Positions 48,366-57,825 of a stretch of DNA of 64,000 bases are shown here, one piece after another. The notes beneath the pieces are model-generated. The model had not been told where the DNA came from and searched no databases. It worked only from the letters and a program-made list of their open reading frames with translations. This DNA comes from Luteimonas rhizosphaericola (lineage in GTDB: Bacteria > Pseudomonadota > Gammaproteobacteria > Xanthomonadales > Xanthomonadaceae). Location of the stretch: positions 163,924 through 227,923 of the forward strand of contig NZ_JARXRN010000028.1 of assembly GCF_029888045.1 (NCBI RefSeq), written 5' to 3'. Position 1 is the first letter of the stretch; every line of letters starts with the position of its first letter. The position numbers and the translations under genes were made by a program.

Positions 48366-49844
48366 ATGACCCGCTCCCGCCTGCTCCTGCTCGCCGCCTG
48401 CCTGTCCGCCTTGGTGAGCGCCCACGCGCCCGCGGCGCCGCCCGCCACCGCCGCCGCGCCCGAACGCTCCGCGCAGGCCGGCCAGCCGCCCGCGTCCGTC
48501 GATCCCGATTCCCCCGAGGCCGCCACCAGCCCGGCCCGCCAGGCCACCGACGCCTGGCTGGCCGCGTTCAACGCCGGCGATCGCGCGTCGCTCGAGGCCT
48601 ACGCCAGGCGCTGGAACCCGGAGATGGACATCGACCGCCAACTGGGCTTCCGCGGCGACACTGGCGGCTTCGTGCTGCTCCGGCGCGAGCCGGCGCCGCC
48701 GGGCGAGGCGCACGCGCTGCTGCGCGAGCGCGACGGCGATACCGTCGCGCGCGCCATCGCGACGATCACGCCGGCCGGCCACGCGCGCGTCGCGGTGCAG
48801 GCCATCGACCCGCCGGCCGACCTGCGCGTCGCGCGTCTGTCGCAGCGCGATGCGCTCGATGCGCTGGTCGCGCGCGCCGATGCGCAGGCGGCGAGCGACG
48901 CGTTCTCCGGCGTGCTGCTGGTGGCCAGGGGCGACGAGGTGCTGCTGCAACGCGGCTGGGGGCTGGCCGATCGCGCCGCGAACACGCCCGTCTCGCTGGA
49001 CACGAAGTTCCGCCTGGGCTCGATGAACAAGATGATCACCGCAGTGGCCGTGCTGCAGCTGGTGCAGCAGGGCAGGCTGTCGCTCGACGACACCGTGGGC
49101 GAGGCGCTGCCGGGTTATCCGAACGCGGAGGTCGGCGCGGCCACGATCCGCCAGCTGCTCACCCACAGCGGCGGCACCGGCGACATCTTCGGTCCCGACT
49201 TCGACGCGCAGCGCCTGTCGCTCCGCTCGCACGACGACTACCTGCGCCTGTACGGCGCGCGGGGGACCGACCACGCGCCCGGCGCGGAACAGCGCTATTC
49301 GAACTACGGCTTCGTGCTGCTGGGCGCGATCATCGAGCGCGCGAGCGGGCAGTCGTACTACGACTACGTCGACGCGCACGTGTACGGGCCGGCGCGGATG
49401 CGCGACAGCGGTTCGCTGCCCGAGGCCGTGGATGTGCCCGGGCGCGCGGTGGCCTACACCCGCCGCGACGGCACGCTGGTGGATGCCGCCGACACGCTGC
49501 CCTGGCGCGGCACGGCCGCCGGCGGCGGCTACAGCACGGCCGGAGACCTGCTGAAGTTCGCGCACGCGCTGCAGGACGGCACGCTGCTGTCGCCGGGACT
49601 GCTGGCCGAGGCCACCCGCGGGCAGACCCCGTGGTACGGCTACGGCTTCCAGGTGCGCGAACACGACGGCCAGCGCGTGTTCGGCCACGGTGGCGGCGCG
49701 CCCGGCATGAACGGCGACCTGCGCATCTATCCCGGGCTGGGCGTGGTGATCATCGGCCTGGCCAACCGCGACCCGCGCGTGGTCGACCGGCTGGTCGACT
49801 TCTACGCGCTGCGCATGCCGCTGCAGGGCGCCTCGACCGACTGA
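48366..49844 (+). CDS. Secreted serine hydrolase, class C beta-lactamase/esterase family
   Basis: A 492-residue exported protein. A signal peptide (MTRSRLLLLAACLSALVSAH) and a Pro/Ala-rich stretch lead to an NTF2-like region (about 60-160, ATDAWLAAFNAGDRASLEAY). The serine hydrolase domain has S219-M-N-K222 as the catalytic SxxK, YSNYG as the YxN motif and HGGGAPG replacing KTG. These define the penicillin-binding/class C-like esterases; substrate could be a D-amino peptide or an ester. It does not show features of a true antibiotic-inactivating AmpC. Start at 48366 is set by the leader peptide. Confidence 0.88.
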   Translation: MTRSRLLLLAACLSALVSAHAPAAPPATAAAPERSAQAGQPPASVDPDSPEAATSPARQATDAWLAAFNAGDRASLEAYARRWNPEMDIDRQLGFRGDTGGFVLLRREPAPPGEAHALLRERDGDTVARAIATITPAGHARVAVQAIDPPADLRVARLSQRDALDALVARADAQAASDAFSGVLLVARGDEVLLQRGWGLADRAANTPVSLDTKFRLGSMNKMITAVAVLQLVQQGRLSLDDTVGEALPGYPNAEVGAATIRQLLTHSGGTGDIFGPDFDAQRLSLRSHDDYLRLYGARGTDHAPGAEQRYSNYGFVLLGAIIERASGQSYYDYVDAHVYGPARMRDSGSLPEAVDVPGRAVAYTRRDGTLVDAADTLPWRGTAAGGGYSTAGDLLKFAHALQDGTLLSPGLLAEATRGQTPWYGYGFQVREHDGQRVFGHGGGAPGMNGDLRIYPGLGVVIIGLANRDPRVVDRLVDFYALRMPLQGASTD

Positions 49845-50093
49845 GCCGCATCGCCTGGACGGGCCGGACGCACGATGTTGCCAGCGCGATTCGCAACGGT
49901 TCGCGCGCTGCCGGAAAGGAACCGGCCGGTCGGATTCCATGACGTCGCCATCGGGCGTCGTGGTGCCCGGCGCGACCGGACCATCAAAGGGTACGGAGGG
50001 AATTGGCCTGCACGACGCGGCGGGAGGCTTGCCTTCCGGCAGACCACGCGCGCGCCGCGTTCTCGCATCTCACTCGCCGCCATCGGACCGTGC

Positions 50094-52067
50094 CTACCGC
50101 GGTTGCAACAGCGACGTCAGCGTGTCCGTCGTGCCCTCGACCCGCGCCAGGCGGGGATAGCGCAGGGTGCCGCGGTACGCGATGGTTTGCTCCACGCGCT
50201 CGCCGTCGTGCTCGATGGTCAGCCGCACCGGCGATTGCGCCGCGTTGCGTACCGCTTCCACCAATGCCGCACTGTCGAAGGGCGCGCCCTGCACGGCCAC
50301 GACCCTGTCGCGCGGGGCCAGGCCAGCCTCGAAGGCCGGCCCCTGCCACGCGACCGCGCGGACGAGGCCGTTGTCGCTGACCGCGAGCCCCAGCGAGTAG
50401 GACAGGTCGGTGACACCGGACTCCTCCTGCTGCTGGAGGAAGGCCTGTGTCGGTGTGTCGCTGTACACCAGTTGCCAGCCATGGCGTCGCAGGCCCGCGG
50501 TCGTGTCGACCTCCTGGTGGCCCTGTACCCATGCGGACAGTTCGCCGGCCCAGTCGTGCGGAACGGTGGCTTCCAACGCTTCGCATATCGCCTCGAACGT
50601 ATAGGTGCGGGCCGGCGCCCCATCGCTGGCGCCCGCGAAGAAGTGGCGGGCGAAATCATCCAGTCCCTTCCGGCCCGCGCTGCGCTCGCGCAGCGTGGCA
50701 TCGACGGCCAGCCACAGCATCACGCCTTCGACGTAGTAATCCTTGCGCCGCTGCCAGTCGCGCCACGGGACGGCCTGGCGGAGCATGAAGGCCGGGTAGC
50801 GCACGTCGTCGGCCAGGTTGCGCCAGGCGCGACCCGGGCGGTTGGCCACTTCGGCCGCGTCCAGCGCCAGCTGGTCGAGCGTTTCCTGATGGCTGCGCAG
50901 CCCGGCGCGCGCGGCCAACACGCGTCCCCAGAATTCGGTCTGGCCTTCGTACATCCACAGCAGGCTGGTGCCCTGCGGCGTGTTGGGCGTGGGCGCCCAC
51001 TGGTCGGCGGGCACGCGGTAGAGGCCGTTCCAGGCGTGGACGAGCTCGTGCGCGATGATGTCGCGCCCGATGATCTGGCTGTCCCATGCGCTGAAGTAGT
51101 GCGAGGGCAGCGAGATCTCGCCGGATCGCCGGTGCTCGATGCCGCCGGTGGCCGCATCGTTCTCGAGCCGGGCCAGGAATTCGTAGCGATCGAAGGGAGG
51201 TGCACCGAACACGGACGCCGCCTGCGCGCCCATGCGCTGAAGGGCGGCCAGCGGCTCGGCGGGCACGTCCAGCACATCGTCGCTCCCGGCGATCAGGTTG
51301 AGTGCGACCGGGGCGTCCCCGGGAAAGTCGAGGGCGATGCGCCTGGCATGGCGCGCGCCGTACACGGGCGAATCGAGCAGGGTTTCCAGCGTGACCGGGG
51401 CGAAGCGGACGCTGGCATCCCCGGTGGCCGCGACCTGCAGCGACGACACCGGCGCCAGCCCTGCCGGCAGGGTGAGCTGCGGCGTCACCACCAGGTTGCG
51501 GGCGTACCAGCCGGCCGGATACAGCACCAGCCGATGCCAGGGGACGACGACCACGTCCCTGGCCAGGACGTTGGCATCGCCGATGATCTGGTAGCGCGCC
51601 TCGATCGTCCGCGCGCCGGCGGGCACGTCCACGCGGAAGGCATGCGGCTCCAGCGGATGCCGCTGCCAGGCCAGGGGCTGGCCGTCGGCCGAAACGACGA
51701 GGCCGGCGAGGTCGGTGACGGTCAGGCTCGGTCCATGGCTGCCGGTGTCCCAGCGCGGATACAGCAGCGTGAGCGCACCGGCCTGCTGGACCGGCATGCG
51801 CACGCGCACCGTAAAGAGCCTGCGCGCCACATCGGTGGCCTGCACGTCCAGTTCGATGTTGCCCGCAAACGCCTGGTCGACCGGGGCCGGGACGGCGGGC
51901 GCCTGCAGGACCTGCACCGGCTGGCCGGATGCGTATCCCGGGCCGGAAGGCAACGCCACGGCGGCGGTGGCCAGCGCCACGGCCAGCGCGGCGTGCGGGC
52001 GCCACCGGCCCGCAGGCCTGGCGCGGGTCGATGGAGCTGCAGCGCAGGGGTGCAGGCGAGATTGCAT
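50094..52067 (-). CDS. M61-family metallopeptidase with PDZ domain
   Basis: A 657-residue exported zinc peptidase of the glycyl aminopeptidase family. The N-terminal beta-rich domain is followed by the catalytic domain with H340-E-L-V-H344 (IIAHELVHAWNG) and YEGQTEFWGR, which supplies the third zinc ligand, and then by a C-terminal PDZ domain (LGLAVSDNGLVRAVAWQG, APRDRVVAVQG). Start at 52067 gives a long, basic signal peptide and no clear ribosome site, so the start is uncertain. The gene is convergent with the serine hydrolase over 249 bases with no recognised feature, and divergent from the alcohol dehydrogenase gene. Confidence 0.9.
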   Translation of the reverse strand: MQSRLHPCAAAPSTRARPAGRWRPHAALAVALATAAVALPSGPGYASGQPVQVLQAPAVPAPVDQAFAGNIELDVQATDVARRLFTVRVRMPVQQAGALTLLYPRWDTGSHGPSLTVTDLAGLVVSADGQPLAWQRHPLEPHAFRVDVPAGARTIEARYQIIGDANVLARDVVVVPWHRLVLYPAGWYARNLVVTPQLTLPAGLAPVSSLQVAATGDASVRFAPVTLETLLDSPVYGARHARRIALDFPGDAPVALNLIAGSDDVLDVPAEPLAALQRMGAQAASVFGAPPFDRYEFLARLENDAATGGIEHRRSGEISLPSHYFSAWDSQIIGRDIIAHELVHAWNGLYRVPADQWAPTPNTPQGTSLLWMYEGQTEFWGRVLAARAGLRSHQETLDQLALDAAEVANRPGRAWRNLADDVRYPAFMLRQAVPWRDWQRRKDYYVEGVMLWLAVDATLRERSAGRKGLDDFARHFFAGASDGAPARTYTFEAICEALEATVPHDWAGELSAWVQGHQEVDTTAGLRRHGWQLVYSDTPTQAFLQQQEESGVTDLSYSLGLAVSDNGLVRAVAWQGPAFEAGLAPRDRVVAVQGAPFDSAALVEAVRNAAQSPVRLTIEHDGERVEQTIAYRGTLRYPRLARVEGTTDTLTSLLQPR

Positions 52068-52276
52068 GGAGGCGTTTCTCAAAGGGGGAGGGCGGAGGTG
52101 CAGTCGACGCCGACAGCCTGGCCCAATGGCAGCGACATGGGGCCAGCTTCGCTTCGATCGAACCGGATCTTCGTCGCAGCCGACATGCGAGGTGCAATAT
52201 CGGCGCCGGGGGCCGTCGTTACCGGCGACACGCCGGCGGCGTATTGTGCCGACTCGTCCCACCCGAGGATCCCACG

Positions 52277-53293
52277 ATGACCACCTCCTACCGCGCCTGG
52301 GCCGCCCCCAAAGCGGGCGCCCCGCTGGAACCCTTCGAGTACGACCCCGGCCCGCTGGGCGCCGACGAGGTCGAGATCACGGTCGAGCACTGCGGCCTCT
52401 GTCATTCCGACCTGTCGATGCTGGACAACGAGTGGGGCTTCACCGCCTATCCGTTCGTGCCCGGCCACGAGGCGGTGGGGCGGGTGACGGGGCTGGGCGA
52501 ACACGCCCGGGGCGTGGCGCTGGGCCAGCGCGTGGGCCTGGGCTGGAACGCGCGCAGTTGCCTGCACTGCGCCGCCTGCCTGGCCGGCGACCAGCACCTG
52601 TGCCCCGAGGTGCAGGCGACCATCGCCGGGCGGCATGGCGCCTTCGCCGAGAAGGTGCGCGCGCACTGGGTGTGGGTGGCGCCGCTGCCCGAAGACCTGG
52701 AAGCGGCCGAGTCCGGCCCGCTGCTGTGCGGCGGCATCACCGTGTTCGCGCCGCTGCGCGAGCTGGGCATCGCGCCCACCGCGCGGGTCGGCGTGGTCGG
52801 CATCGGCGGGCTGGGCCACATGGCGCTGAAGTTCTGCCGCGCCTGGGGCTGCGAGGTCACCGCGTTCACCACCAGCGCCTCGAAGGAAGAGGAGGCGCGC
52901 GCGTTCGGCGCGCACCGCGTGGTCACCACCGGCGATGCCGCGGCGCTGAAGCAGCTGGCCGGCAGCTTCGACCTGATCATCGACACGGTGAACGCGACGC
53001 TGGACTGGCCCGGCCTGGTCGCGGCGCTGGCGCGCAAGGGGCGGCTGCACGTGGTGGGCGTGCCGCTGGAGCCGATCGCGGTGCCGGCGTTCTCGCTGAT
53101 CTCGGGGCAGAAGGCGCTGTCGGGTTCGCCCACCGGCTCGCGCGGCGCGATCGACACGATGCTCGGCTTCGCCGCCCGCCACGGCGTGGCGCCGCAGACC
53201 GAGCACTTCCCGATGCGCCGGGTCAACGACGCGCTGGACCACCTGCGCGCCGGCAAGGCCCGATACCGGATCGTGCTGGACGCGGATTTCTGA
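52277..53293 (+). CDS. Zinc-dependent NAD(P) alcohol dehydrogenase (cinnamyl-alcohol type)
   Basis: A 338-residue medium-chain dehydrogenase most like YahK/CAD enzymes that reduce aldehydes with NADPH. Catalytic zinc residues are EHCGLCHSD and VPGHEAVG; the structural zinc cluster is CLHCAACLAGDQHLC. The coenzyme motif is VGIGGLGHMALKFC, and TTSASKEEEA following the second strand fits NADPH preference. Distinct from FrmA in length and sequence. An AraC regulator gene follows in the same direction after 102 bases and may control it. Confidence 0.9.
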   Translation: MTTSYRAWAAPKAGAPLEPFEYDPGPLGADEVEITVEHCGLCHSDLSMLDNEWGFTAYPFVPGHEAVGRVTGLGEHARGVALGQRVGLGWNARSCLHCAACLAGDQHLCPEVQATIAGRHGAFAEKVRAHWVWVAPLPEDLEAAESGPLLCGGITVFAPLRELGIAPTARVGVVGIGGLGHMALKFCRAWGCEVTAFTTSASKEEEARAFGAHRVVTTGDAAALKQLAGSFDLIIDTVNATLDWPGLVAALARKGRLHVVGVPLEPIAVPAFSLISGQKALSGSPTGSRGAIDTMLGFAARHGVAPQTEHFPMRRVNDALDHLRAGKARYRIVLDADF

Positions 53294-53395
53294 TCGCGGC
53301 CGCGGTGCGAACCGCGGCGGCCTGCGCATCCCCGCACTTGCGGCGGACTCCACCGCGGCCCACGATGCGAGCGGACGCATTCACTTCGCGACGCC

Positions 53396-54196
53396 ATGGC
53401 CCGGGGCCGGTTCACCATCATCCGCAGCCACGCGCCCGGGGTGCTCCCGGTGCTTGCCGAGTCCGCGCAGGCGTTCGCGCGCCACACCCACGAGCAGTTC
53501 GGGATCGGCGTGATCGACCGCGGCGCGCAGACATCGCGCAGCGGCCGTGGCCAGGTTGAGGCCGCACGCGGTGACGTGATCACCGTCAATCCCGGCGAGG
53601 TGCACGACGGCACGCCCATCGAGCAGGCGGGGCGGTCCTGGCGGATGCTGTATCTCGACGTGGCCTGCGTGGCCGAGGCGGCGCGTACGCTGGGAGCGGC
53701 GGGCACCTACGAGTTCGAGCGTCCCGTCGTTGGCGATGTCCGCATGGCGGCCGCGTTCGGCAGGCTGTTCGCGGCCATGACCTCGGACGATCCGGTCGCG
53801 CCGCTGGCATCGGAAGGACGGCTGCTCGAACTGCTGGCGGCGCTGCGCGACGGAGGCCGGCGCACCCGCACGCCCGGGGTGCCCCATGCGCTGGCGCGGG
53901 CGAAGGCGCTGATCGACGACGATCCGGCCTCGCCGGTGACGCTTGCGGCCTTGTCGCAAGCCAGCGGCCTGGACCGGTTCCGGCTGCTGCGGGCGTTCGC
54001 GCAGGCCACCGGACTCACGCCGCATGCCTACCTGGTGCAGCGCCGGATCGACCTGGCCCGGCGCCTGATCGCCGGCGGCCAGCCGCTGTCCGAGGTCGCG
54101 CTGGCCAGCGGCTTCGCCGACCAGAGCCACATGACCCGCGTCTTCGTGCGCAAGTACGGCATCTCGCCGGGCGCGTACGCGACCGCGACCGCCTGA
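53396..54196 (+). CDS. AraC-family transcriptional regulator
   Basis: A 266-residue regulator with an N-terminal cupin-type ligand domain (FARHTHEQFGIGVIDRG, VNPGEVHDGTPIE) and two C-terminal helix-turn-helix motifs (LAALSQASGLDRFRLLRAFA and EVALASGFADQSHMTRVF followed by YGISPGAY). This subgroup often senses small molecules and controls neighbouring transporters or enzymes. The nearest candidates are the upstream alcohol dehydrogenase and the downstream NTF2-like/methyltransferase pair. Ligand unknown. Confidence 0.9.
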   Translation: MARGRFTIIRSHAPGVLPVLAESAQAFARHTHEQFGIGVIDRGAQTSRSGRGQVEAARGDVITVNPGEVHDGTPIEQAGRSWRMLYLDVACVAEAARTLGAAGTYEFERPVVGDVRMAAAFGRLFAAMTSDDPVAPLASEGRLLELLAALRDGGRRTRTPGVPHALARAKALIDDDPASPVTLAALSQASGLDRFRLLRAFAQATGLTPHAYLVQRRIDLARRLIAGGQPLSEVALASGFADQSHMTRVFVRKYGISPGAYATATA

Positions 54197-54301
54197 GCGC
54201 GACGCGCCGCAATTTCGTTCAAGACCGCGCGCGGCTGGCGTCGCGATGCTTGGGCCCCCGTCGCCATCCGGTCGACGGGCCCCAACCGATCGGAGCCGCT
54301 C

Positions 54302-54736
54302 ATGAAACCTGACTTGTCGTGCCTCGCTGCGCTGGCGCTGTCGGCCACCTGCACCGCGGCGACGCCAGCCGCACCCGCACCCCCACCCGAAGCGGTGGTC
54401 CGCGCCTACGCCGATGCCGCCAGCCGCAACGCGCTGGAGGAATTCCTCGCGCTCTACCACCCGCAGATCCGCAAGTACCGGTTCCCGGGAGAGCTCGCCT
54501 CGGAGGGCCTGGCCCACAACCGCCGCGTCTACGAACGCTCGTTCGCGCAGAACCCCGACCTGCGCGTCGACGTGGTCCAGCTGATCGCCGTCGGCGACAA
54601 GGTGGCGGTGCACGACCGGGTCACCGGCCTGGCGTCCGGCGAGACGGTCGACGAACTGACCGTCTACGAAGTCGAGGACGGACGCATCGTCAACATCGTC
54701 TACGTCGAACGCCTGCCGCAGGTGGCATCGCCATGA
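54302..54736 (+). CDS. Exported NTF2-like (SnoaL-fold) protein
   Basis: A 144-residue protein with a short signal peptide (MKPDLSCLAALALSATCTAA) and an NTF2-like fold: VVRAYADAASRNALEEFLAL is the leading helix and VDELTVYEVEDGRIVNIVYV the terminal strands. Such domains bind small ligands or act as isomerases or hydrolases; no catalytic set can be confirmed. The stop overlaps the methyltransferase start (ATGA). Confidence 0.82.
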   Translation: MKPDLSCLAALALSATCTAATPAAPAPPPEAVVRAYADAASRNALEEFLALYHPQIRKYRFPGELASEGLAHNRRVYERSFAQNPDLRVDVVQLIAVGDKVAVHDRVTGLASGETVDELTVYEVEDGRIVNIVYVERLPQVASP

Positions 54737-55545
54737 GCGTCGCCCCGCAGCCCTACGTGCATGGCTACGACGCGGCCGAGAGCATCCGCCTGCGCGACCA
54801 GGCCGGTGCGCTGGAAGCGTTGCTGCATGCGGACACCGCCTATCCGGCGGGCAGCCTGGTGCTGGAGGCGGGATGCGGCGTGGGCGCGCAGACCGTGGTG
54901 CTGGCGCGCAACAGCCCCGGGGCCCGCTTCGTGGCGGTGGACGTGTCGCCCGACTCGGTCGCCGAAACGCGACGACGCCTGGAAGCTGCGGGCTGCGCGA
55001 ACGTCCGCGTGATGCAGGGGGACATCCACGACCTGCCGATGGCCGAAGGCAGTTTCGACCATGTGTTCGTGTGCTTCGTCCTCGAGCACCTGGCCGATCC
55101 GCTGCGGGCGCTGGCTGCACTCCGGCGCCTGCTGCGACCGGGCGGCACGATCACCGTCATCGAAGGCGACCACGGATCCGCGTTCTTCCACCCGGACGAT
55201 GCCGCGGCGCGCGATGCCATCGCGTGCCTGGTCGAGCTGCAGCGTCGCGCCGGCGGCGACCCGATGATCGGCCGTCGCCTGACCGGACTGTTGCAGCAGG
55301 CGGGATTCGACCGGGTGCGCACGGCGCCACGCTGCGTGCACGCAGACGGAGCGACCCCGGCGCTCGCCGACGCCTTCACCCGGCGCACGTTCGCGGCGAT
55401 GGTGGCGGCGGCGCGCGATGCCGCGCTGCAGGCGCGGATGATCGAGCCGTCGCGCTTCGATGCAGGCATCGCGGCGCTGCATCGCAGCGCGGAGCGCGAC
55501 GGTGCGTTCTGCTACACCTTCTTCAAGGCGGTGGCCGTCCGGTAG
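54733..55545 (+). CDS. Class I SAM-dependent methyltransferase
   Basis: A 270-residue methyltransferase of the UbiE/small-molecule type. Motif I is VLEAGCGVGAQT, then FVAVDVSPDSV, GDIHDLPMAEGSFDHVF (motif II/post I) and LLRPGGTITVIEGDHGS (motif III). The C-terminal 100 residues are helical and probably shape the substrate pocket. It overlaps the NTF2-like gene by four bases. Substrate unknown; the cyclic-terpenoid or quinone type is possible. Confidence 0.87.
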   Translation: MSVAPQPYVHGYDAAESIRLRDQAGALEALLHADTAYPAGSLVLEAGCGVGAQTVVLARNSPGARFVAVDVSPDSVAETRRRLEAAGCANVRVMQGDIHDLPMAEGSFDHVFVCFVLEHLADPLRALAALRRLLRPGGTITVIEGDHGSAFFHPDDAAARDAIACLVELQRRAGGDPMIGRRLTGLLQQAGFDRVRTAPRCVHADGATPALADAFTRRTFAAMVAAARDAALQARMIEPSRFDAGIAALHRSAERDGAFCYTFFKAVAVR

Positions 55546-55638
55546 TGCGCATGTTGGAGGCGGATGTCCGGACACCGGCGCCGGGCAGGGAGTCCGGTGC
55601 CGCGTCGGAGCAGCGTCCGAATGATCGCCGGCTGCGCC

Positions 55639-55875
55639 TCAGCCGTAGTAGCCGAGGAACATCTCCACCGCCGACTCCGCCACCGCCACCTCCTTCGCCT
55701 CGTCCAGCGGCGGCTGGCCCATCGCCACCTGCGGCCAGAACGCGGCGCCCTTGATCAGCGATTCGAGCTGCTGGGTGGCGAAGGCGGGGTCGGGCGTGCG
55801 CAGGCGGCCGTCGGCGGCGGCGGCGCGGATCCAGGCGCCCATGGCGTGTTCGCGCGCGCCGAGCAGGGCGGTGAG
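55639..55875 (-). pseudogene. C-terminal remnant of a TetR-family regulator
   Basis: About 78 residues, LTALLGAREHAMGAWIRAAA through DPAFATQQLESLIKG to a terminal FLGYYG, match the C-terminal dimerisation domain of TetR/AcrR regulators. The helix-turn-helix half is missing: the frame upstream becomes low-complexity Arg/Pro and runs into the start of the MFS gene at 55973. It looks like a deletion joined the tail of a regulator to the 5' region of the transporter, which may have lost its repressor. Confidence 0.65.
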
Positions 55876-55972
55876 CGGCCGCGACCGGCCTGGCCGGCGG
55901 TGGGGATGGCGCGCGATGCAAATGGCCCCGCGTTGCCGCACACTTCGCCGCTTTGCCCCCGGCGCATCCCGC

Positions 55973-57574
55973 ATGACCAACGGCCTGTCCTTCCGCCACC
56001 CCCTCGTGTTCTGGTTCGGCTGCGCGCTGCTGGTGGGCGGGGTGTTCGCGCACGCGCCGATGTTCATGATGGGGCAGCACACGCACTGGCAGATGGTGGG
56101 CATGCCGATGACCACGGAGATGTGGCTGGGCATGGCGGCGATCCCCGTCGGGCTGGCGCTGTCGGCCTTCGGGATGCTGCCGCGGCTGCCCGGTGGCGCC
56201 GCCGCGGCGCCGGGCGCGCACCTGCATTTCCATGTCGCCGATGGCGTTCCGCTCAACCGTGCCCACGCCACGCTCGTGATCGTGCTGATCGTGGCGCTGG
56301 CGGTGGACGTGATGAAGCCGGCCACGCTCGGCTTCGTGATGCCCGGCATGCGCGCCGAATACGACATCGGCACCTCGCGCGCGAGCCTGCTGGCGCTGTT
56401 CGCGCTCACCGGCACCACCGTGGGCTCGATCGTGTGGGGCCGCATCGCCGACATCGCCGGCCGGCGCGCGGCGATCCTGCTCTCGGCGTTGATGTTCATG
56501 GGCACCGCGATCTGCGGCGCGATGCCGACCTTCGAGTGGAACCTGGCGATGTGCTTCCTGATGGGCGCGTCCGCCGGCGGCCTGCTCCCGATCACCTTCA
56601 CCCTGATGGCCGAGACCGTGCCGGCCGCGCACCGCGGCTGGCTGCTGGTGGCGCTGGGCGGCATCGGCACCTCGGCCGGCTACCTGCTGGCCGCGGGCGC
56701 GGCGGCGTGGCTGGAACCGATGTTCAGCTGGCGCGTGCTGTGGCTGCTGGGGCTGCCCACCGGCGCGGTGATCATCGTGCTCAACCGCTGGATTCCCGAA
56801 TCGCCGCGGTTCCTGTCCAACGCCGGCCTGGATGATGCGGCGCGCGCGGTGCTGCGGCGGTTCGCGGGCCAGCGGCGCGACGCGGTGGAGGTGGACGATG
56901 CCGCGCATCCCGGCGCGCCGGTGATCGAGGAATCGCATCCGGTCAGCGGCCTGCGCGCGCTGATGCACGGGCGCCACCGGCCGATCACCTCCGGCCTGCT
57001 GGTGTGCGGCGTGGCGTGGGGGTTGGCGAACTTCGGCTTCCTGCTGTGGCTGCCGACCAACCTGGTGGAACTGGGCGTGGACGCCGCGGGCGCGAGCGCG
57101 GTGCTGGCGCGTTCTGCGTTGCTGGCGCTGCCGGGCATCGCCGTGGTGATCTGGCTCTACCACCGCTGGAGCAGCGTGCGCGCGCTGGTGCTGTTCATCG
57201 CGGCCACCACGCTGTCGCTGCTCGCCTTCGCGACCATGGGTTTTGCCGAGGTACGCGCCCCGACGGCGGTGGTGGCGGCGACGGTGGCGCTGCTGGTGAG
57301 CGTGAGCGGGGTGATCGCGATGCTGATCCCGTACGCGGCCGAGATCTACCCGGTGCGCCTGCGCGGCACCGGCTCGGGCGTGGTCGCGGCCAGTTCGAAG
57401 GCCGGCGGGATCCTCGGCGCCGGGCTGGGCGTGGTCGGCTTCTTCGACCACTTCGCCTGGTCGGCGCTGCTGATCGCGCTGCCGATGGCGCTGTCGGGCT
57501 GGATGCTGCTGCGCCACGGCATCGAAACGCGCGGGCGGCGGCTGGAGGAGATCGAGACGGCGCTGGCGGGGTAG
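55973..57574 (+). CDS. MFS transporter with Met/His-rich N-terminal extension
   Basis: A 533-residue permease of the sugar/aromatic-acid major facilitator type. The core has GRIADIAGRRAAIL (loop 2-3 motif), PESPRFL after the sixth helix and RLRGTGSGVVAASSK near the end. Before the core lie about 100 extra residues with two more hydrophobic segments and a Met/His-rich stretch (HAPMFMMGQHTHWQMVGMPM, then HLHFHV), giving about 14 helices. Substrate is unknown; a metal-related function for the extension is only a suggestion. A broken TetR gene lies divergently next to it. Confidence 0.87.
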   Translation: MTNGLSFRHPLVFWFGCALLVGGVFAHAPMFMMGQHTHWQMVGMPMTTEMWLGMAAIPVGLALSAFGMLPRLPGGAAAAPGAHLHFHVADGVPLNRAHATLVIVLIVALAVDVMKPATLGFVMPGMRAEYDIGTSRASLLALFALTGTTVGSIVWGRIADIAGRRAAILLSALMFMGTAICGAMPTFEWNLAMCFLMGASAGGLLPITFTLMAETVPAAHRGWLLVALGGIGTSAGYLLAAGAAAWLEPMFSWRVLWLLGLPTGAVIIVLNRWIPESPRFLSNAGLDDAARAVLRRFAGQRRDAVEVDDAAHPGAPVIEESHPVSGLRALMHGRHRPITSGLLVCGVAWGLANFGFLLWLPTNLVELGVDAAGASAVLARSALLALPGIAVVIWLYHRWSSVRALVLFIAATTLSLLAFATMGFAEVRAPTAVVAATVALLVSVSGVIAMLIPYAAEIYPVRLRGTGSGVVAASSKAGGILGAGLGVVGFFDHFAWSALLIALPMALSGWMLLRHGIETRGRRLEEIETALAG

Positions 57575-57724
57575 GGGTGCGGGGAGCGCGCAATCCCGCC
57601 CGTACTGATTGAAATGGGCCGGCTGATGGTGCGCGTCTGACAGGGCGCGCCGCTGCCAGGGCGCCCGCGGAGGAGCGCGTCATTCGATGGCCGCTCAGCA
57701 CATTGCGCGCCGGTCCGGAGGCGC

Positions 57725-57730
57725 TACTAT
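57725..57730 (+). promoter_or_regulatory. Candidate -10 element of the beta-propeller gene
   Basis: TACTAT in an otherwise GC-rich stretch, about 95 bases before the start at 57826. No -35 box recognised. Confidence 0.3.
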
Positions 57731-57825
57731 CCGCCCAGGGCGCGGCAGGGGTGACGGGCGCCGGCCCTGGGGGCCCATCCGTGGGCGCGGGACATTTGCG
57801 GCTGCTGTTCCAGGGAGAAGGAAGC

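Noticed and set aside
48366-49844. Antibiotic-resistance beta-lactamase
   Set aside because: HGG replaces KTG and an NTF2-like domain precedes it, as in esterase-type serine hydrolases; resistance cannot be claimed.
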